From: Phycisphaeraceae bacterium | GTDB lineage: Bacteria; Planctomycetota; Phycisphaerae; Phycisphaerales; UBA1924 | DNA: 64,000 nt | NCBI GenBank assembly: GCA_019636795.1 | Contig: JAHBWW010000002.1 | Coordinates: 372,001-436,000 of the forward strand | Direction: 5' to 3' | Part shown: positions 56,745-64,000 of the stretch, piece after piece | How positions within the stretch are numbered: position 1 is the stretch's first letter | Layout of the letters: each line of letters opens with the position of its first letter | Translations under genes and position numbers: made by a program | Notes under the pieces: model-generated | Database searches by the model: none | Told to the model about the DNA's origin: nothing | What the model saw: the letters and a program-made list of their open reading frames with translations, nothing else

Positions 56745-57141
56745 GGGATGATCACTGGCCTCGAGGGAACGGATCGGAAGAAGCCCTGAATCCCGCTGGA
56801 TGTGCTCGTGAACCACCTATTAAGGGGACAGTCGAGCCTGGTGCGTTGTGGGCTGCCTGCGTTCAGTTCCGGGTTCGAGGCTTGCGTGATCATGACAAGA
56901 GGTACGACGCGGGGGCGCGAGGCGGTTCGTGTCGGACCGAGAAATATTTTGACGTAACTTATTGTGGGGTAGGTACTTACATCGTCTCATTGCGGATCTT
57001 GTGGGTGGGTTTTGGGGGCGTTTGTTGGTGGTGAAGTGGCGATTGGAGCGAGTTTCTGGAGGATGGGCTTCACAGATCTGGAGGTGCTGGTTAGACTCGG
57101 AAGGAAGATGGGGCGGGTGGGTACGCGACGGAGGTGAAACG
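56745..57141. other. Divergent intergenic region
   Basis: About 400 bases lie between the minus-strand exported-protein gene and the plus-strand propeller gene at 57142. A locally AT-rich stretch contains TTTTGACGTAACTTATTG, which could be a -35 region, but no well-spaced -10 follows. The frame of the plus-strand gene is open through part of this region; the encoded Trp/Gly-rich sequence does not look like protein. No RNA gene was seen. Confidence 0.4.
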
Positions 57142-58536
57142 GTGAGAGGACGCGAAGCGCATGAATGGAGGCTGGGGATCGGCGCGGTGAGCGTTGTGTG
57201 TGCGGCTGCGTGGAGTGCTGGGTCTGCTGCGGGGGAGGGCTGCGCGTGGTGGCAGGTGCGCAAACTGGTGGCGTCGGATGCGGCGGCTGGGGATGAGTAT
57301 GGGTATCCGGTGGCGATCTGGGGGGAGTTCATTGTCATCGGGGCATGGCACGACGACGATCACGGGAGCAACTCGGGGTCGGCGTATGTGTATGACCGGG
57401 TGACGGGGGCTGAACTGTTCAAGTTGACGGCGAGCGATGCTTCGGCTGGGGCGCAGTTCGGCTACCCGATTACGGTGAGCGATGGGGTGGCGTTGATCGG
57501 AGCGTTCGGGGATTCGCAGTTGGGGCGCGAGGCGGGGGCTGCGTATCTGTTTGATGTGACGAGCGGGGTAGAACTGCACAAGTTGACGGCAAGCGACGGG
57601 CGGATCGATGACTGGTTCGGGGTGTCGGTTGCGCACTCGGGGCAGTATACGGTGGTGGGCGCGAACCAGACTGATGATGATGGGCCTGACTCGGGCTCGG
57701 CGTATTTGTTTGATGTCGCGACGGGGACGGAGCTGATGAAGTTGCGGGCTTCGGACGCGGCTGCGGGGGACTGGTTCGGGTTTGACGTGGCGATTGATGG
57801 GGATGTGGTGCTGGTTGGTGCGCGGCGGCACAACTCGGGCGCGGTGCATGCGGGGGCGGTGTATGTGTTTGATGCGGGGACGGGGGAAGAGCGTTTGAAG
57901 TTGACGGCTTCGGACGCTGAGGCGGGGGCGAACTTCGGGCGTGCGGTCGCGGTGTCGGGGAACCTTGCGGTGGTGGGCGCGCCGCTGACGTCGCACGCGG
58001 GGCTGAACTCGGGGACGGCGTATGTGTTTGACGTAACGACGGGGGCAGAGGTGCTGCGGCTGGTGGCGGATGATGCGGCGGGTTCGGCGAACTTTGGCGT
58101 GTCGGTTGCGATTCATGGGACGCGCGCGGTGGTTGGCGCGTTTGGCGACAGCGAGCGTGGGGTTGCAGCTGGGGCTGCGTATGTGTTTGATGTGACGACG
58201 GGAGCGCAGGTCGCGAAGTTGATGGCGGACGACGCGACGTTTTTTCACCTGCTGGGCATTCGTGTTGCGATTGAGGACGAGACGGTGCTGGCGGGGGCGT
58301 GGTTTGATCGGCACGCAGGAACGAACTCGGGCACGGCGTATGTGTTTGAGCTTGATTGCGGCCAGTCTTGCGCGGCGGATCTGACGGGCGACGGTGTGCT
58401 CGATTTTTTTGATGTGCAGGCGTATTTGAACCTGTACGCGAGCGGGGCGGATGCGGCGGACGTGACGGGGGATGGGGTGCTGGATTTCTTTGATGTGCAG
58501 GCGTTCCTGAGCCTGTTTGCTGCGGGGTGTGGGTGA
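57142..58536 (+). CDS. Secreted FG-GAP-type propeller protein with dockerin-like C-terminus
   Basis: Start GTG 57142 gives a signal peptide (LGIGAVSVVCAAAWSAGSAA) and has GGAGG 8 bases upstream. The 464-residue protein has about seven repeats of some 53 residues with the pattern KLTASDAxAGxxFGxxVA, then VVGAxxxxxxGxNSGxAYVF and D-T-G-x-E. These are FG-GAP-type blades expected to close into one beta-propeller. The end has DLTGDGVLDFFDVQAYL and DVTGDGVLDFFDVQAFL, finishing AAGCG. It lies in a run of secreted repeat proteins. The ligand is unknown. Confidence 0.87.
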   Translation: MRGREAHEWRLGIGAVSVVCAAAWSAGSAAGEGCAWWQVRKLVASDAAAGDEYGYPVAIWGEFIVIGAWHDDDHGSNSGSAYVYDRVTGAELFKLTASDASAGAQFGYPITVSDGVALIGAFGDSQLGREAGAAYLFDVTSGVELHKLTASDGRIDDWFGVSVAHSGQYTVVGANQTDDDGPDSGSAYLFDVATGTELMKLRASDAAAGDWFGFDVAIDGDVVLVGARRHNSGAVHAGAVYVFDAGTGEERLKLTASDAEAGANFGRAVAVSGNLAVVGAPLTSHAGLNSGTAYVFDVTTGAEVLRLVADDAAGSANFGVSVAIHGTRAVVGAFGDSERGVAAGAAYVFDVTTGAQVAKLMADDATFFHLLGIRVAIEDETVLAGAWFDRHAGTNSGTAYVFELDCGQSCAADLTGDGVLDFFDVQAYLNLYASGADAADVTGDGVLDFFDVQAFLSLFAAGCG

Positions 58537-58550
58537 GGGGGGATGGGGCT

Positions 58551-58936
58551 GAGCCGAGTGAAGCAAGGCACACCGACCGCGCAAGGCTGCGGATTGGGTG
58601 GCATGGAGACATGAATCAAGGATCACGGTTGGGTGGTACACCGCCTGAGCCGAGTGAAGCAAGGCACACCGACCGCGCAAGGCTGTACCAAGGGCCGCGG
58701 ATCGGTGGCACGGAGACATGGATCAAGGATCACGGTTGGGTGGTTCACCGCCTGAGCCGAGTGAAGCAAGGCACACCGACCGCGCAAGGCTGTCTCAGGG
58801 GCCGCGGATCGGTGGCACGGAGACATGGATCAAGGATCACGGTTGGGTGGTTCACCGCCTGAGCCGAGTGAAGCAAGGCACACCGACCGCGCAAGGCTGT
58901 ACCAAGGGCCGCGGATCGGTGGCACGGAGACATGGA
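58551..58936. repeat. 107-bp tandem repeat, about 3.7 copies
   Basis: Copies begin at 58551 (96 bp, with an 11-base deletion), 58647 (107 bp), 58754 (107 bp) and 58861 (76 bp, broken off). Each opens with GAGCCGAGTGAAGCAAGGCA and contains CACCGACCGCGCAAGGCTGT and GAGACATGGATCAAGGATCA. Copies 2-4 differ at only a few positions. It lies between a secreted-protein gene and proC. Short open frames through it repeat with the DNA and do not look like genes. Confidence 0.95.
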
Positions 58937-58937
58937 T

Positions 58938-58963
58938 CGTGGCCATGCAGAGCCATGGCCACG
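58938..58963. repeat. Perfect hairpin at the end of the tandem repeat
   Basis: CGTGGCCATG (58938-58947) and CATGGCCACG (58954-58963) form a perfect 10-bp stem with a 6-base loop. There is no T-run. It lies between convergent genes, so it may stop or stabilise transcripts from either side. Confidence 0.7.
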
Positions 58964-59001
58964 GCACCCGGCGCGAAACCGGCACCCGGTCCCGGCGGTG
59001 T

Positions 59002-59847
59002 TTATGCGAGGGTTGTGCCGCTGCTGGCGCGGTCGAGGGCTTGGCCTCGGTCGCGGGCGGCGAGGACGGCGCGGACGAGGGCGTCGGCGACTCCGGCTTG
59101 TTCGAGGACATCGAGTGCTGCGGCGGTGGTGCCGCCTCGGCTGGTGACGCGGGCGCGGAGGTCGGCGGGCGCATCGTCGGATGAAGCGAGGAGGAGGCCT
59201 GCGCCGGCGATGGTTTCGCGTACGGCAAGGAGGGCGTGGTGCTCGGTGAGGCCTGCTTCGAGTGCGCCGCGGAGGAGGGCCTGGGCGAGGAGGAAGACGT
59301 ATGCTGGGCCGCTGCCGGCGACGGCGGTGAAGGCGTCGAAGTGATCTTCGTCGAGTTCGATGACGCGGCCGACGGCGGTGAAGATGTCGCGTGCGAGTGC
59401 CGCGTCGGCTTGTGTTGCGGATCTGGAGATGCACAGGGCGCTCATGCCTCGGCCGATCTGTGCGGGAGTATTGGGCATGACGCGGATGACGCGGGCGGCG
59501 CCATCGAATGCGGCGGCGACGCGGACAGCGCGTGTGCCTGCGAGGATGCTGATGACGATGCGCTCGCCCCATGAGCCGTCGTCGAGTGCGGGGCGCATGT
59601 CGAGGGCGACTGCGGGGAGCATCTGTGGCTTGACGGCGAGGAGGATTTGTCCGGGTGCGTGGGGTGTTTCGCGCTCGGTGAGCCAGCGGATGGCCTGGTC
59701 GGCGGTATCGACGGCGTGAGGGAAGAGTGCGCGGCGTTCGGGCGAAGGGTCGGCGACGACGACGCGGTTTTCGAGGATGTGTGCGGCGCCGTGTACGATA
59801 GCCTGGGCCATTGTGCCGCCACCGATGATGGCGAGGTAGGTGTGCAT
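59002..59847 (-). CDS. proC: Pyrroline-5-carboxylate reductase
   Basis: ProC makes the last step of proline synthesis with NAD(P)H. The start chosen is ATG 59847 (MHTYLAIIGGGTMAQAIVHG), because GGAG lies 6 bases before it; ATG 59853 is the alternative. The 281-residue protein has the Rossmann motif IIGGGTMAQAI, ILLAVKPQML, VIRVMPNTPAQIGRGMSAL and the C-terminal ITAVAGSGPAYV-like segment (AFTAVAGSGPAYVFLLAQAL). VTSRGGTTAAALDVLEQAGV is the family signature. It is divergent from accA. Confidence 0.95.
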   Translation of the reverse strand: MHTYLAIIGGGTMAQAIVHGAAHILENRVVVADPSPERRALFPHAVDTADQAIRWLTERETPHAPGQILLAVKPQMLPAVALDMRPALDDGSWGERIVISILAGTRAVRVAAAFDGAARVIRVMPNTPAQIGRGMSALCISRSATQADAALARDIFTAVGRVIELDEDHFDAFTAVAGSGPAYVFLLAQALLRGALEAGLTEHHALLAVRETIAGAGLLLASSDDAPADLRARVTSRGGTTAAALDVLEQAGVADALVRAVLAARDRGQALDRASSGTTLA

Positions 59848-59951
59848 GTGCATCTCCGGAGCAATGGTACGGGCGTGGGGCGTTGGAGCCGGCAGAGCCG
59901 ATTGACGAATAGGATTGGGTGTCCGAATCGCTCCAGGACAGAGGATCGAGT

Positions 59952-60965
59952 ATGCCTGCGTTTTATCAATTGGATTTTGAGAAGCCTCTGCGCGATCTGG
60001 AACAGCGCATCGAGCGTGCTGGCGCACCGTCGGCGGAGATCCCTGCGCTGGGGGGCGTGACGCTGGAGGCTGCGGCGGCGCTGGAGAGCGTGGAGGTGCT
60101 TCGTGCTGAGCATGCGCGGCTGCTGGCGGAGCTGTATGCGAGGCTGAGCCCGTGGGACACGGTGCGTGTGGCGCGGCATCCGAATCGGCCGCAGACGCGG
60201 GATTACATTGCGCGCATGTGCCGGGATTTTGTGGAGTTGCATGGGGATCGCCGGTATGGGGATGATCCGGCGTTGGTGACGGGGTTTGGGCGTATCGGGA
60301 GTCAGAAGTGCCTGATTGTGGGGCATCAGAAGGGGAAGACGACGCAGGACAAGATTGCGTGTCACTTTGGGTGTGCGCACCCTGAGGGGTATAGGAAGGC
60401 GCTTGCGAAGATGCAGTTGGCGGAGAAGTTCGGGGTGCCGATTGTGACGCTGGTTGATACGCCTGGGGCGTATCCGGGGATTGGGGCTGAGCAGCGTGGG
60501 CAGGCGGAGGCGATTGCGGTGAACATGCGCGAGATGAGCCGTCTGCGGACGCCGATCGTGAGCATCATCATCGGGGAAGGTGGGTCGGGTGGGGCGCTGG
60601 GGATTGCGGTTGCGGATCAGGTTGCGATGCTTGCGCATTCGTGGTATTCGGTGATCAGCCCTGAGGGGTGTGCTGCGATTCTGTGGAAGCAGGCGAATGA
60701 GACGACGAATTCGGCTGCTGCGGTTGCGCTGAAACTGACGGCCAGGGACAATCTGGAGCTCGGGATCATCGACACGATCATCCCTGAGCCTCTTGGGGCG
60801 GCGCACCGGGACCCGGACGCGGCGGCTGCGGGGTTGCAGGGGTGGATCGAGGAGACGTTGGGGCGGCTGCGCGAGGTGGATGTGGACACGCTGGTGCAGA
60901 GGCGGTACGAGCGGTTCAGGCGGATGGGGCAGTACGAACAGATCTCGACTGAGGGTGGGGCGTGA
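59952..60965 (+). CDS. accA: Acetyl-CoA carboxylase carboxyltransferase subunit alpha
   Basis: AccA and AccD transfer CO2 from biotin to acetyl-CoA to make malonyl-CoA for fatty acids. Start ATG 59952 (MPAFYQLDFEKPLRDLEQRI) with GAGG upstream. The 337-residue length is normal. Signatures are RDYIARMCRDFVELHGDRRY, GRIGSQKCLIVGHQKGKTTQ, TLVDTPGAYPGIGAEQRGQA and IGEGGSGGALGIAVADQVAM. accD is not in the window. Confidence 0.96.
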   Translation: MPAFYQLDFEKPLRDLEQRIERAGAPSAEIPALGGVTLEAAAALESVEVLRAEHARLLAELYARLSPWDTVRVARHPNRPQTRDYIARMCRDFVELHGDRRYGDDPALVTGFGRIGSQKCLIVGHQKGKTTQDKIACHFGCAHPEGYRKALAKMQLAEKFGVPIVTLVDTPGAYPGIGAEQRGQAEAIAVNMREMSRLRTPIVSIIIGEGGSGGALGIAVADQVAMLAHSWYSVISPEGCAAILWKQANETTNSAAAVALKLTARDNLELGIIDTIIPEPLGAAHRDPDAAAAGLQGWIEETLGRLREVDVDTLVQRRYERFRRMGQYEQISTEGGA

Positions 60966-61060
60966 GGTTTGGGGATCTCAGGCTGCGCTATGAACTAATT
61001 ACGAACATTGTGGGGTGTGGTGCGTGACGTTGGTGTGACAATGCGGGGTCTGGTGGCGTT

Positions 61061-61089
61061 TTGACTGGCCGGAGGGGCAGGACTATTCT
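61061..61089 (+). promoter_or_regulatory. Predicted promoter of the H1-like/DksA-like gene
   Basis: TTGACT (61061-61066) and TATTCT (61084-61089) are separated by exactly 17 bases, 54 bases before the GTG start. This is a good sigma-70-like match. Confidence 0.7.
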
Positions 61090-61142
61090 TCGCCCAACGT
61101 TGAGAGGGGGTTTTCCGGACCACCTCGGGGGGCGACTCGAAC

Positions 61143-62156
61143 GTGGCCAAGAAACCCGCAAGCACCCGAAAGAAGACCAAAGCCGGGTCCAGCAAAGCTG
61201 GCTCGAAGGGGTCGTCGTCTGCCCGAAAGAAGGCGGGATCTTCTCGCGCAGGCAAGAGTGCGGTGAAGGGTCAGAAGAAGGCTGCCGGGAAAGTAGCGGG
61301 CAAGAAGGCTGCGAAGAAGGCTGCGAAGAAGATTGCCAAGAAGGCGGGGAAAAAGGCAGCGAAAAAAGCCGTGAAGAAGGCGAGCAAGAAAGCGGCCAAG
61401 AAGGCTGTGAAAAAGGTTGCTCGCAAGACAACCAAAGCGCCAGCCAAGACGGTGGCGGGCAAGGCTCCGGCGACGAAGGCGGGCAAGGCAGTTGACGCTG
61501 TGAAGAAGCCTGAGGCTGCGGCCAAGGCTGCCCCACCATCGGCTGCGCCGGTTGACGCCAAGGGCGGGCGCAAGGGCATTACGGTGGTGGACGAGAAGAC
61601 GACGAAGAAGCGCAAGCCGGCAGCGGTGAGCACGGCGCGGCGTCCGGAAGGGACGCAGTTGCTTGGTCCGGGATCTCCGGTGCGCAAGCCGTTGATCCCT
61701 TCGGGGCCTTCGGCTCCTCCGCCTTATGACCCGCTCAAGCCGATTGCGGACGGGAAGAAGCCCAAGAGCCCGCTGAACAAGCGGGACACGGAGAAGTTCC
61801 GCCAGATTCTGCTGACGAAGCGGAGTGCGCTGGTGGGCGATGTTTCGCAGTTGGAGCATGAGGCCCTGCGTGGGCGATCGGGCGATTTGAGCAAGACGCC
61901 GCAGCACATTGCGGAGCAGGGGACGGATTCGGCGGAGCAGACGCTATCGCTGGATCTTGCGGCTGCGGACAGGAAGTTGATCAAGGAAATCGACGACGCG
62001 TTGTCGCGGATCGATGAGGGCCGGTTTGGGCTGTGCGAGTTGACTGGTCGTGCGATTCGGCTGGAGCGGTTGCGTGAGCTTCCATGGGCGCGGTTTTCGA
62101 TTGATGCTGCGCGCGAGCTTGAGCGGCGTTCGTACACCGGCCGCTGGACGCCGTGA
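61143..62156 (+). CDS. Histone H1-like lysine-rich tail fused to a degenerate DksA/TraR domain
   Basis: The GTG start gives MAKKPASTRKKTKAGSSKAG. The first 115 or so residues are mostly Lys and Ala in repeats such as KKAAKKAAKKIAKKAGKK, like bacterial H1-like proteins that coat DNA. A Pro-rich linker follows, then a C-terminal DksA/TraR-type domain (about residues 215-337) with DTEKFRQILLTKRSALVGDV, IDDALSRIDEGRFGLCELTG and RLRELPWARFSIDAARELER. DksA has four zinc cysteines at the end; here only one (FGLCELTG) remains, so zinc binding is probably lost. The next gene, lspA, overlaps it by 4 bp. A role on DNA or RNA polymerase is inferred. Confidence 0.85.
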   Translation: MAKKPASTRKKTKAGSSKAGSKGSSSARKKAGSSRAGKSAVKGQKKAAGKVAGKKAAKKAAKKIAKKAGKKAAKKAVKKASKKAAKKAVKKVARKTTKAPAKTVAGKAPATKAGKAVDAVKKPEAAAKAAPPSAAPVDAKGGRKGITVVDEKTTKKRKPAAVSTARRPEGTQLLGPGSPVRKPLIPSGPSAPPPYDPLKPIADGKKPKSPLNKRDTEKFRQILLTKRSALVGDVSQLEHEALRGRSGDLSKTPQHIAEQGTDSAEQTLSLDLAAADRKLIKEIDDALSRIDEGRFGLCELTGRAIRLERLRELPWARFSIDAARELERRSYTGRWTP

Positions 62157-62791
62157 GCGTTGAACGTGAACAAGATGTGAAGGATGAGACGCGGGTGCGC
62201 GAAATGGTGCCTGCTGGGCGGAGTGTGCGCGCTTGGGCGGTGCTTGCGGTGGTTGTGGTTGCGGGCCTGGTGATTGATCTAGCGAGCAAGAATCTGGCTT
62301 TTGAGCGTGTTGCGGCGTTCCCGGTGGTGGTTGACAGGCAGGCGGTGTTGTCGACGGATCGGCTGGACATGCTGATTCCGGTGCATGAGCCGGTGGTGGT
62401 GGTGCCTTCGGTGCTTGAGTTCACGCTGGTGCTCAATCCGGGCGCGGTGTTTGGCGTGGGCGCGGGGAAGCGGTGGTTTTTTGTGGCGTTCACGGTGTTG
62501 GCGCTGGGTTTTGCGATGTGGATCTTCAGTTGCTGGACGCGAGAGCGGGACCGGCTGGCGCATGTTTCGATCGGGCTGATCGTTGCTGGCGGGCTGGGGA
62601 ATCTGTATGACCGGCTGGTGTATGCGTGCGTGCGGGACTTCATTCATCCGCTGCCGGGGCACAGCCTGCCGTTTGGGATTTCGTGGCCTGGTGGGAACCG
62701 GGATCTGTGGCCTTATGTGTCGAATGTGGCGGATCTGTATCTGATCGTGGGGATTGTGGTGCTGCTGGTGCTGAACTGGAAGAAGGGTTGA
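62153..62791 (+). CDS. lspA: Lipoprotein signal peptidase (signal peptidase II)
   Basis: LspA removes signal peptides from prolipoproteins in the inner membrane. The GTG start overlaps the previous stop (GTGA). The 212-residue protein has four membrane helices. The conserved motifs are LVIDLASKNLAF, FTLVLNPGAVFGVGAGK, GGLGNLYDRLVYACVRDFIH and YVSNVADLYLIVG; the two catalytic aspartates are in VRDF and NVAD. An insertion of about 40 residues after the first helix makes it longer than the usual 160-170. Its substrates here include the lipoprotein at 39029. Confidence 0.95.
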   Translation: MSVEREQDVKDETRVREMVPAGRSVRAWAVLAVVVVAGLVIDLASKNLAFERVAAFPVVVDRQAVLSTDRLDMLIPVHEPVVVVPSVLEFTLVLNPGAVFGVGAGKRWFFVAFTVLALGFAMWIFSCWTRERDRLAHVSIGLIVAGGLGNLYDRLVYACVRDFIHPLPGHSLPFGISWPGGNRDLWPYVSNVADLYLIVGIVVLLVLNWKKG

Positions 62792-62861
62792 TGCGGACGG
62801 GCGGCGCTTGGCGCGGGCGAGAGTTCTGGTACAGTGTCGGAAGGAACAGGAGGTTTTGGTG

Positions 62862-63659
62862 ATGTTGAAGTGCGGCTTGCTCGCGGGGTTGGTTTCGGCG
62901 TTGATGGGTTCGATGGCATTGGCGCAGGGGGTTGGGTATACGGATACGCCGAAGTTGCCTGGGCAGGAGTGGCGCGTGCATGACAAGGACCGGCCGAACC
63001 CGCCGGTGGTGGATGCGGGGCCGGGGCTGAAGGAGGCGATGCCGGTGCCGGCGGATGCGACGGTGCTGTTTGACGGGACGAGCCTGAGCGCGTGGCGGCA
63101 TGGGGATGGGAAGGATGCGGCGTGGTCGCTGGTTGATGGCGGGGCGATGGAAGTCAAACGCGGGACGGGCGACATCCAGACGCGCGAGCATTTCGGGGAT
63201 GTGCAGCTGCATATCGAGTGGATGACGCCGACGGTGATTGAGGGCGAGAGCCAGGGGCGTGCGAACTCGGGGGTGTTTTTCTTTGGGCGCTACGAGGTGC
63301 AGATTCTGGATTCGTGGGAGAATGTGACGTATGCCGATGGGCAGGCGGGGTCGCTGTATGGGCAGTATCCGCCGATGGTGAATGCGAGCCGCAAGCCGGG
63401 CGAGTGGCAGACGTTTGATATTGTGTTCATCGCGCCGCGGTTTGATGAGGATGGGTCGGTGAAGAGCCCGGCGTATGTGACGGTGTTTCACAACGGGGTG
63501 CTGGTGCATCACCATCGAGAGATGGTCGGGGCGACGGCGCACCGGGCTGTGGGGACGTATTCGGCGCACGGGGAGAAGGGGCCGATCAAGTTGCAGGACC
63601 ACGGGAATCCGGTGAGGTTCAGGAATGTGTGGGTGAGGGAGCTTGATTCATCGCGCTGA
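62862..63659 (+). CDS. Secreted DUF1080 (3-keto-disaccharide hydrolase-type) protein
   Basis: AGGAGG lies 8 bases before ATG 62862. The 265-residue protein has a signal peptide (MLKCGLLAGLVSALMGSMAL, then AQG) and the DUF1080 concanavalin-like fold: ATVLFDGTSLSAWRHGDGKD, VDGGAMEVKRGTGDIQTREH, VQLHIEWMTPTVIEGES, RANSGVFFFGRYEVQILDSW and PIKLQDHGNPVRFRNVWVRE. The family is greatly expanded in planctomycetes. Some members hydrolyse 3-keto-glycosides, so a role in polysaccharide breakdown is likely. Its end overlaps the next, convergent gene by 12 bp. Confidence 0.92.
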   Translation: MLKCGLLAGLVSALMGSMALAQGVGYTDTPKLPGQEWRVHDKDRPNPPVVDAGPGLKEAMPVPADATVLFDGTSLSAWRHGDGKDAAWSLVDGGAMEVKRGTGDIQTREHFGDVQLHIEWMTPTVIEGESQGRANSGVFFFGRYEVQILDSWENVTYADGQAGSLYGQYPPMVNASRKPGEWQTFDIVFIAPRFDEDGSVKSPAYVTVFHNGVLVHHHREMVGATAHRAVGTYSAHGEKGPIKLQDHGNPVRFRNVWVRELDSSR

Positions 63660-63998
63660 TTTTGCCCGGAATATTGCGAAGACGCCGATTGCCACTGCGA
63701 CGATACCTGTGACAATCAGAGGCCAACTGACGCGGGCGATCTTGGTTTGTTCGTATTGAGCGGGCGTGGTCGGAAATCCGTTGGCTGGATTGCCAGGACC
63801 GGCCAAGAGTTTCATTTCGATAGCCATGCGATTATCGACGGCAATTTGTTCGATGCTTTCGATATCGAATATTGCAGGGTTTCCTTTGGGATGATGTTCC
63901 ACGCTTGCGAGGCGAAAGGACGAACTATTCGATTTGGTGACCAGATGCAGTTCTGGTGGTGATCGTGGGTCGATTGAGAAGGCGTATTCAACTTGCGG
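63648..63998 (-). CDS. C-terminal part of a membrane-anchored protein (5' partial at right edge)
   Basis: The minus-strand frame has no stop up to the right edge, and the sequence upstream of the GTG at 63902 still reads like protein (VEYAFSIDPRSPPELHLVTK). The gene therefore starts outside the window. The visible 117 residues contain FDIESIEQIAVDNRMAIEMK, a Pro/Gly-rich stretch and one C-terminal membrane helix (WPLIVTGIVAVAIGVFAIF) followed by RAKSAR. This looks like a C-terminally anchored protein with its body outside the cytoplasm. The family is not recognised. Confidence 0.6.
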   Translation of the reverse strand, partial: PQVEYAFSIDPRSPPELHLVTKSNSSSFRLASVEHHPKGNPAIFDIESIEQIAVDNRMAIEMKLLAGPGNPANGFPTTPAQYEQTKIARVSWPLIVTGIVAVAIGVFAIFRAKSAR

Positions 63999-64000
63999 GC

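Noticed and set aside
58551-58936. Possible CRISPR array
   Set aside because: The units are contiguous 107-bp tandem copies without unique spacers, and no cas genes are nearby.

Overview
The window looks like a chromosomal segment of a planctomycete, most likely of the order Phycisphaerales. The evidence is a high-GC genome, a 23S-5S rRNA unit with no 16S gene beside it, several secreted proteins ending in a two-copy dockerin-like motif (D-x-N-x-D-G-x-x-D-F-F-D-x-Q-x-F-L) and a terminal cysteine, a TPR protein with RNA polymerase alpha-CTD domains, and single genes of large complexes placed away from their usual operons. No phage, IS element, CRISPR array or plasmid function was seen.

Layout. 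1-5.7 kb: three overlapping or closely spaced genes for the inner-membrane part of a type IV pilus or type II secretion machine; the first (PilM-like) is cut by the left edge. 5.8-9.2 kb: a free-standing 23S-5S transcription unit with promoter, boxA, processing stem and terminator. 9.3-14.2 kb: a giant AsmA/TamB-like envelope protein. 14.4-17.9 kb (minus strand): tRNA-Thr, tuf, rpmG, tRNA-Trp, secE, nusG, the classical translation/secretion cluster, but without rplK after nusG. 17.9-29.4 kb: nuoE, small unknown genes, truA, a glycosyltransferase, a large secreted protein, then folC, a PAP2 phosphatase, a GT39-type glycosyltransferase and an LptF/G permease. 29.5-36.5 kb: cysS, nhaA, the TPR-alpha-CTD protein, a MATE exporter and pdxA. 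36.7-41.1 kb: a secreted subtilisin, then a translationally coupled set of lipoprotein, RsbW-like kinase, STAS protein and MlaE permease. 41.1-42.9 kb: a UbiA prenyltransferase and an HTH-like protein. 42.9-45.3 kb: a small accessory patch with a hypothetical protein, a nuclease-like protein and a PIN toxin-antitoxin pair. 45.3-51.3 kb: sucC, a LuxR-type regulator, an ECF sigma/anti-sigma pair and a lone atpA. 51.4-58.5 kb: three secreted beta-propeller-type proteins with dockerin-like ends and one small exported protein. 58.5-59.0 kb: a 107-bp tandem repeat. 59.0-64.0 kb: proC, accA, a histone-H1-like/DksA-like protein, lspA, a DUF1080 protein and a membrane protein cut by the right edge.

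The strongest large-scale signal is compositional. On the + strand C exceeds G in genes of both orientations up to about 40.6 kb, and G exceeds C after about 40.7 kb. The switch falls inside the mlaE gene, whose codon endings change halfway through. By the usual convention this polarity marks a replication origin region, although no dnaA gene or DnaA-box cluster was seen. The genes do not form one pathway. Recurring themes are envelope biogenesis (pilus, AsmA, LptF/G, MlaE, LspA, SecE), gene expression (rRNA, tRNAs, EF-Tu, NusG, regulators) and extracellular proteins.
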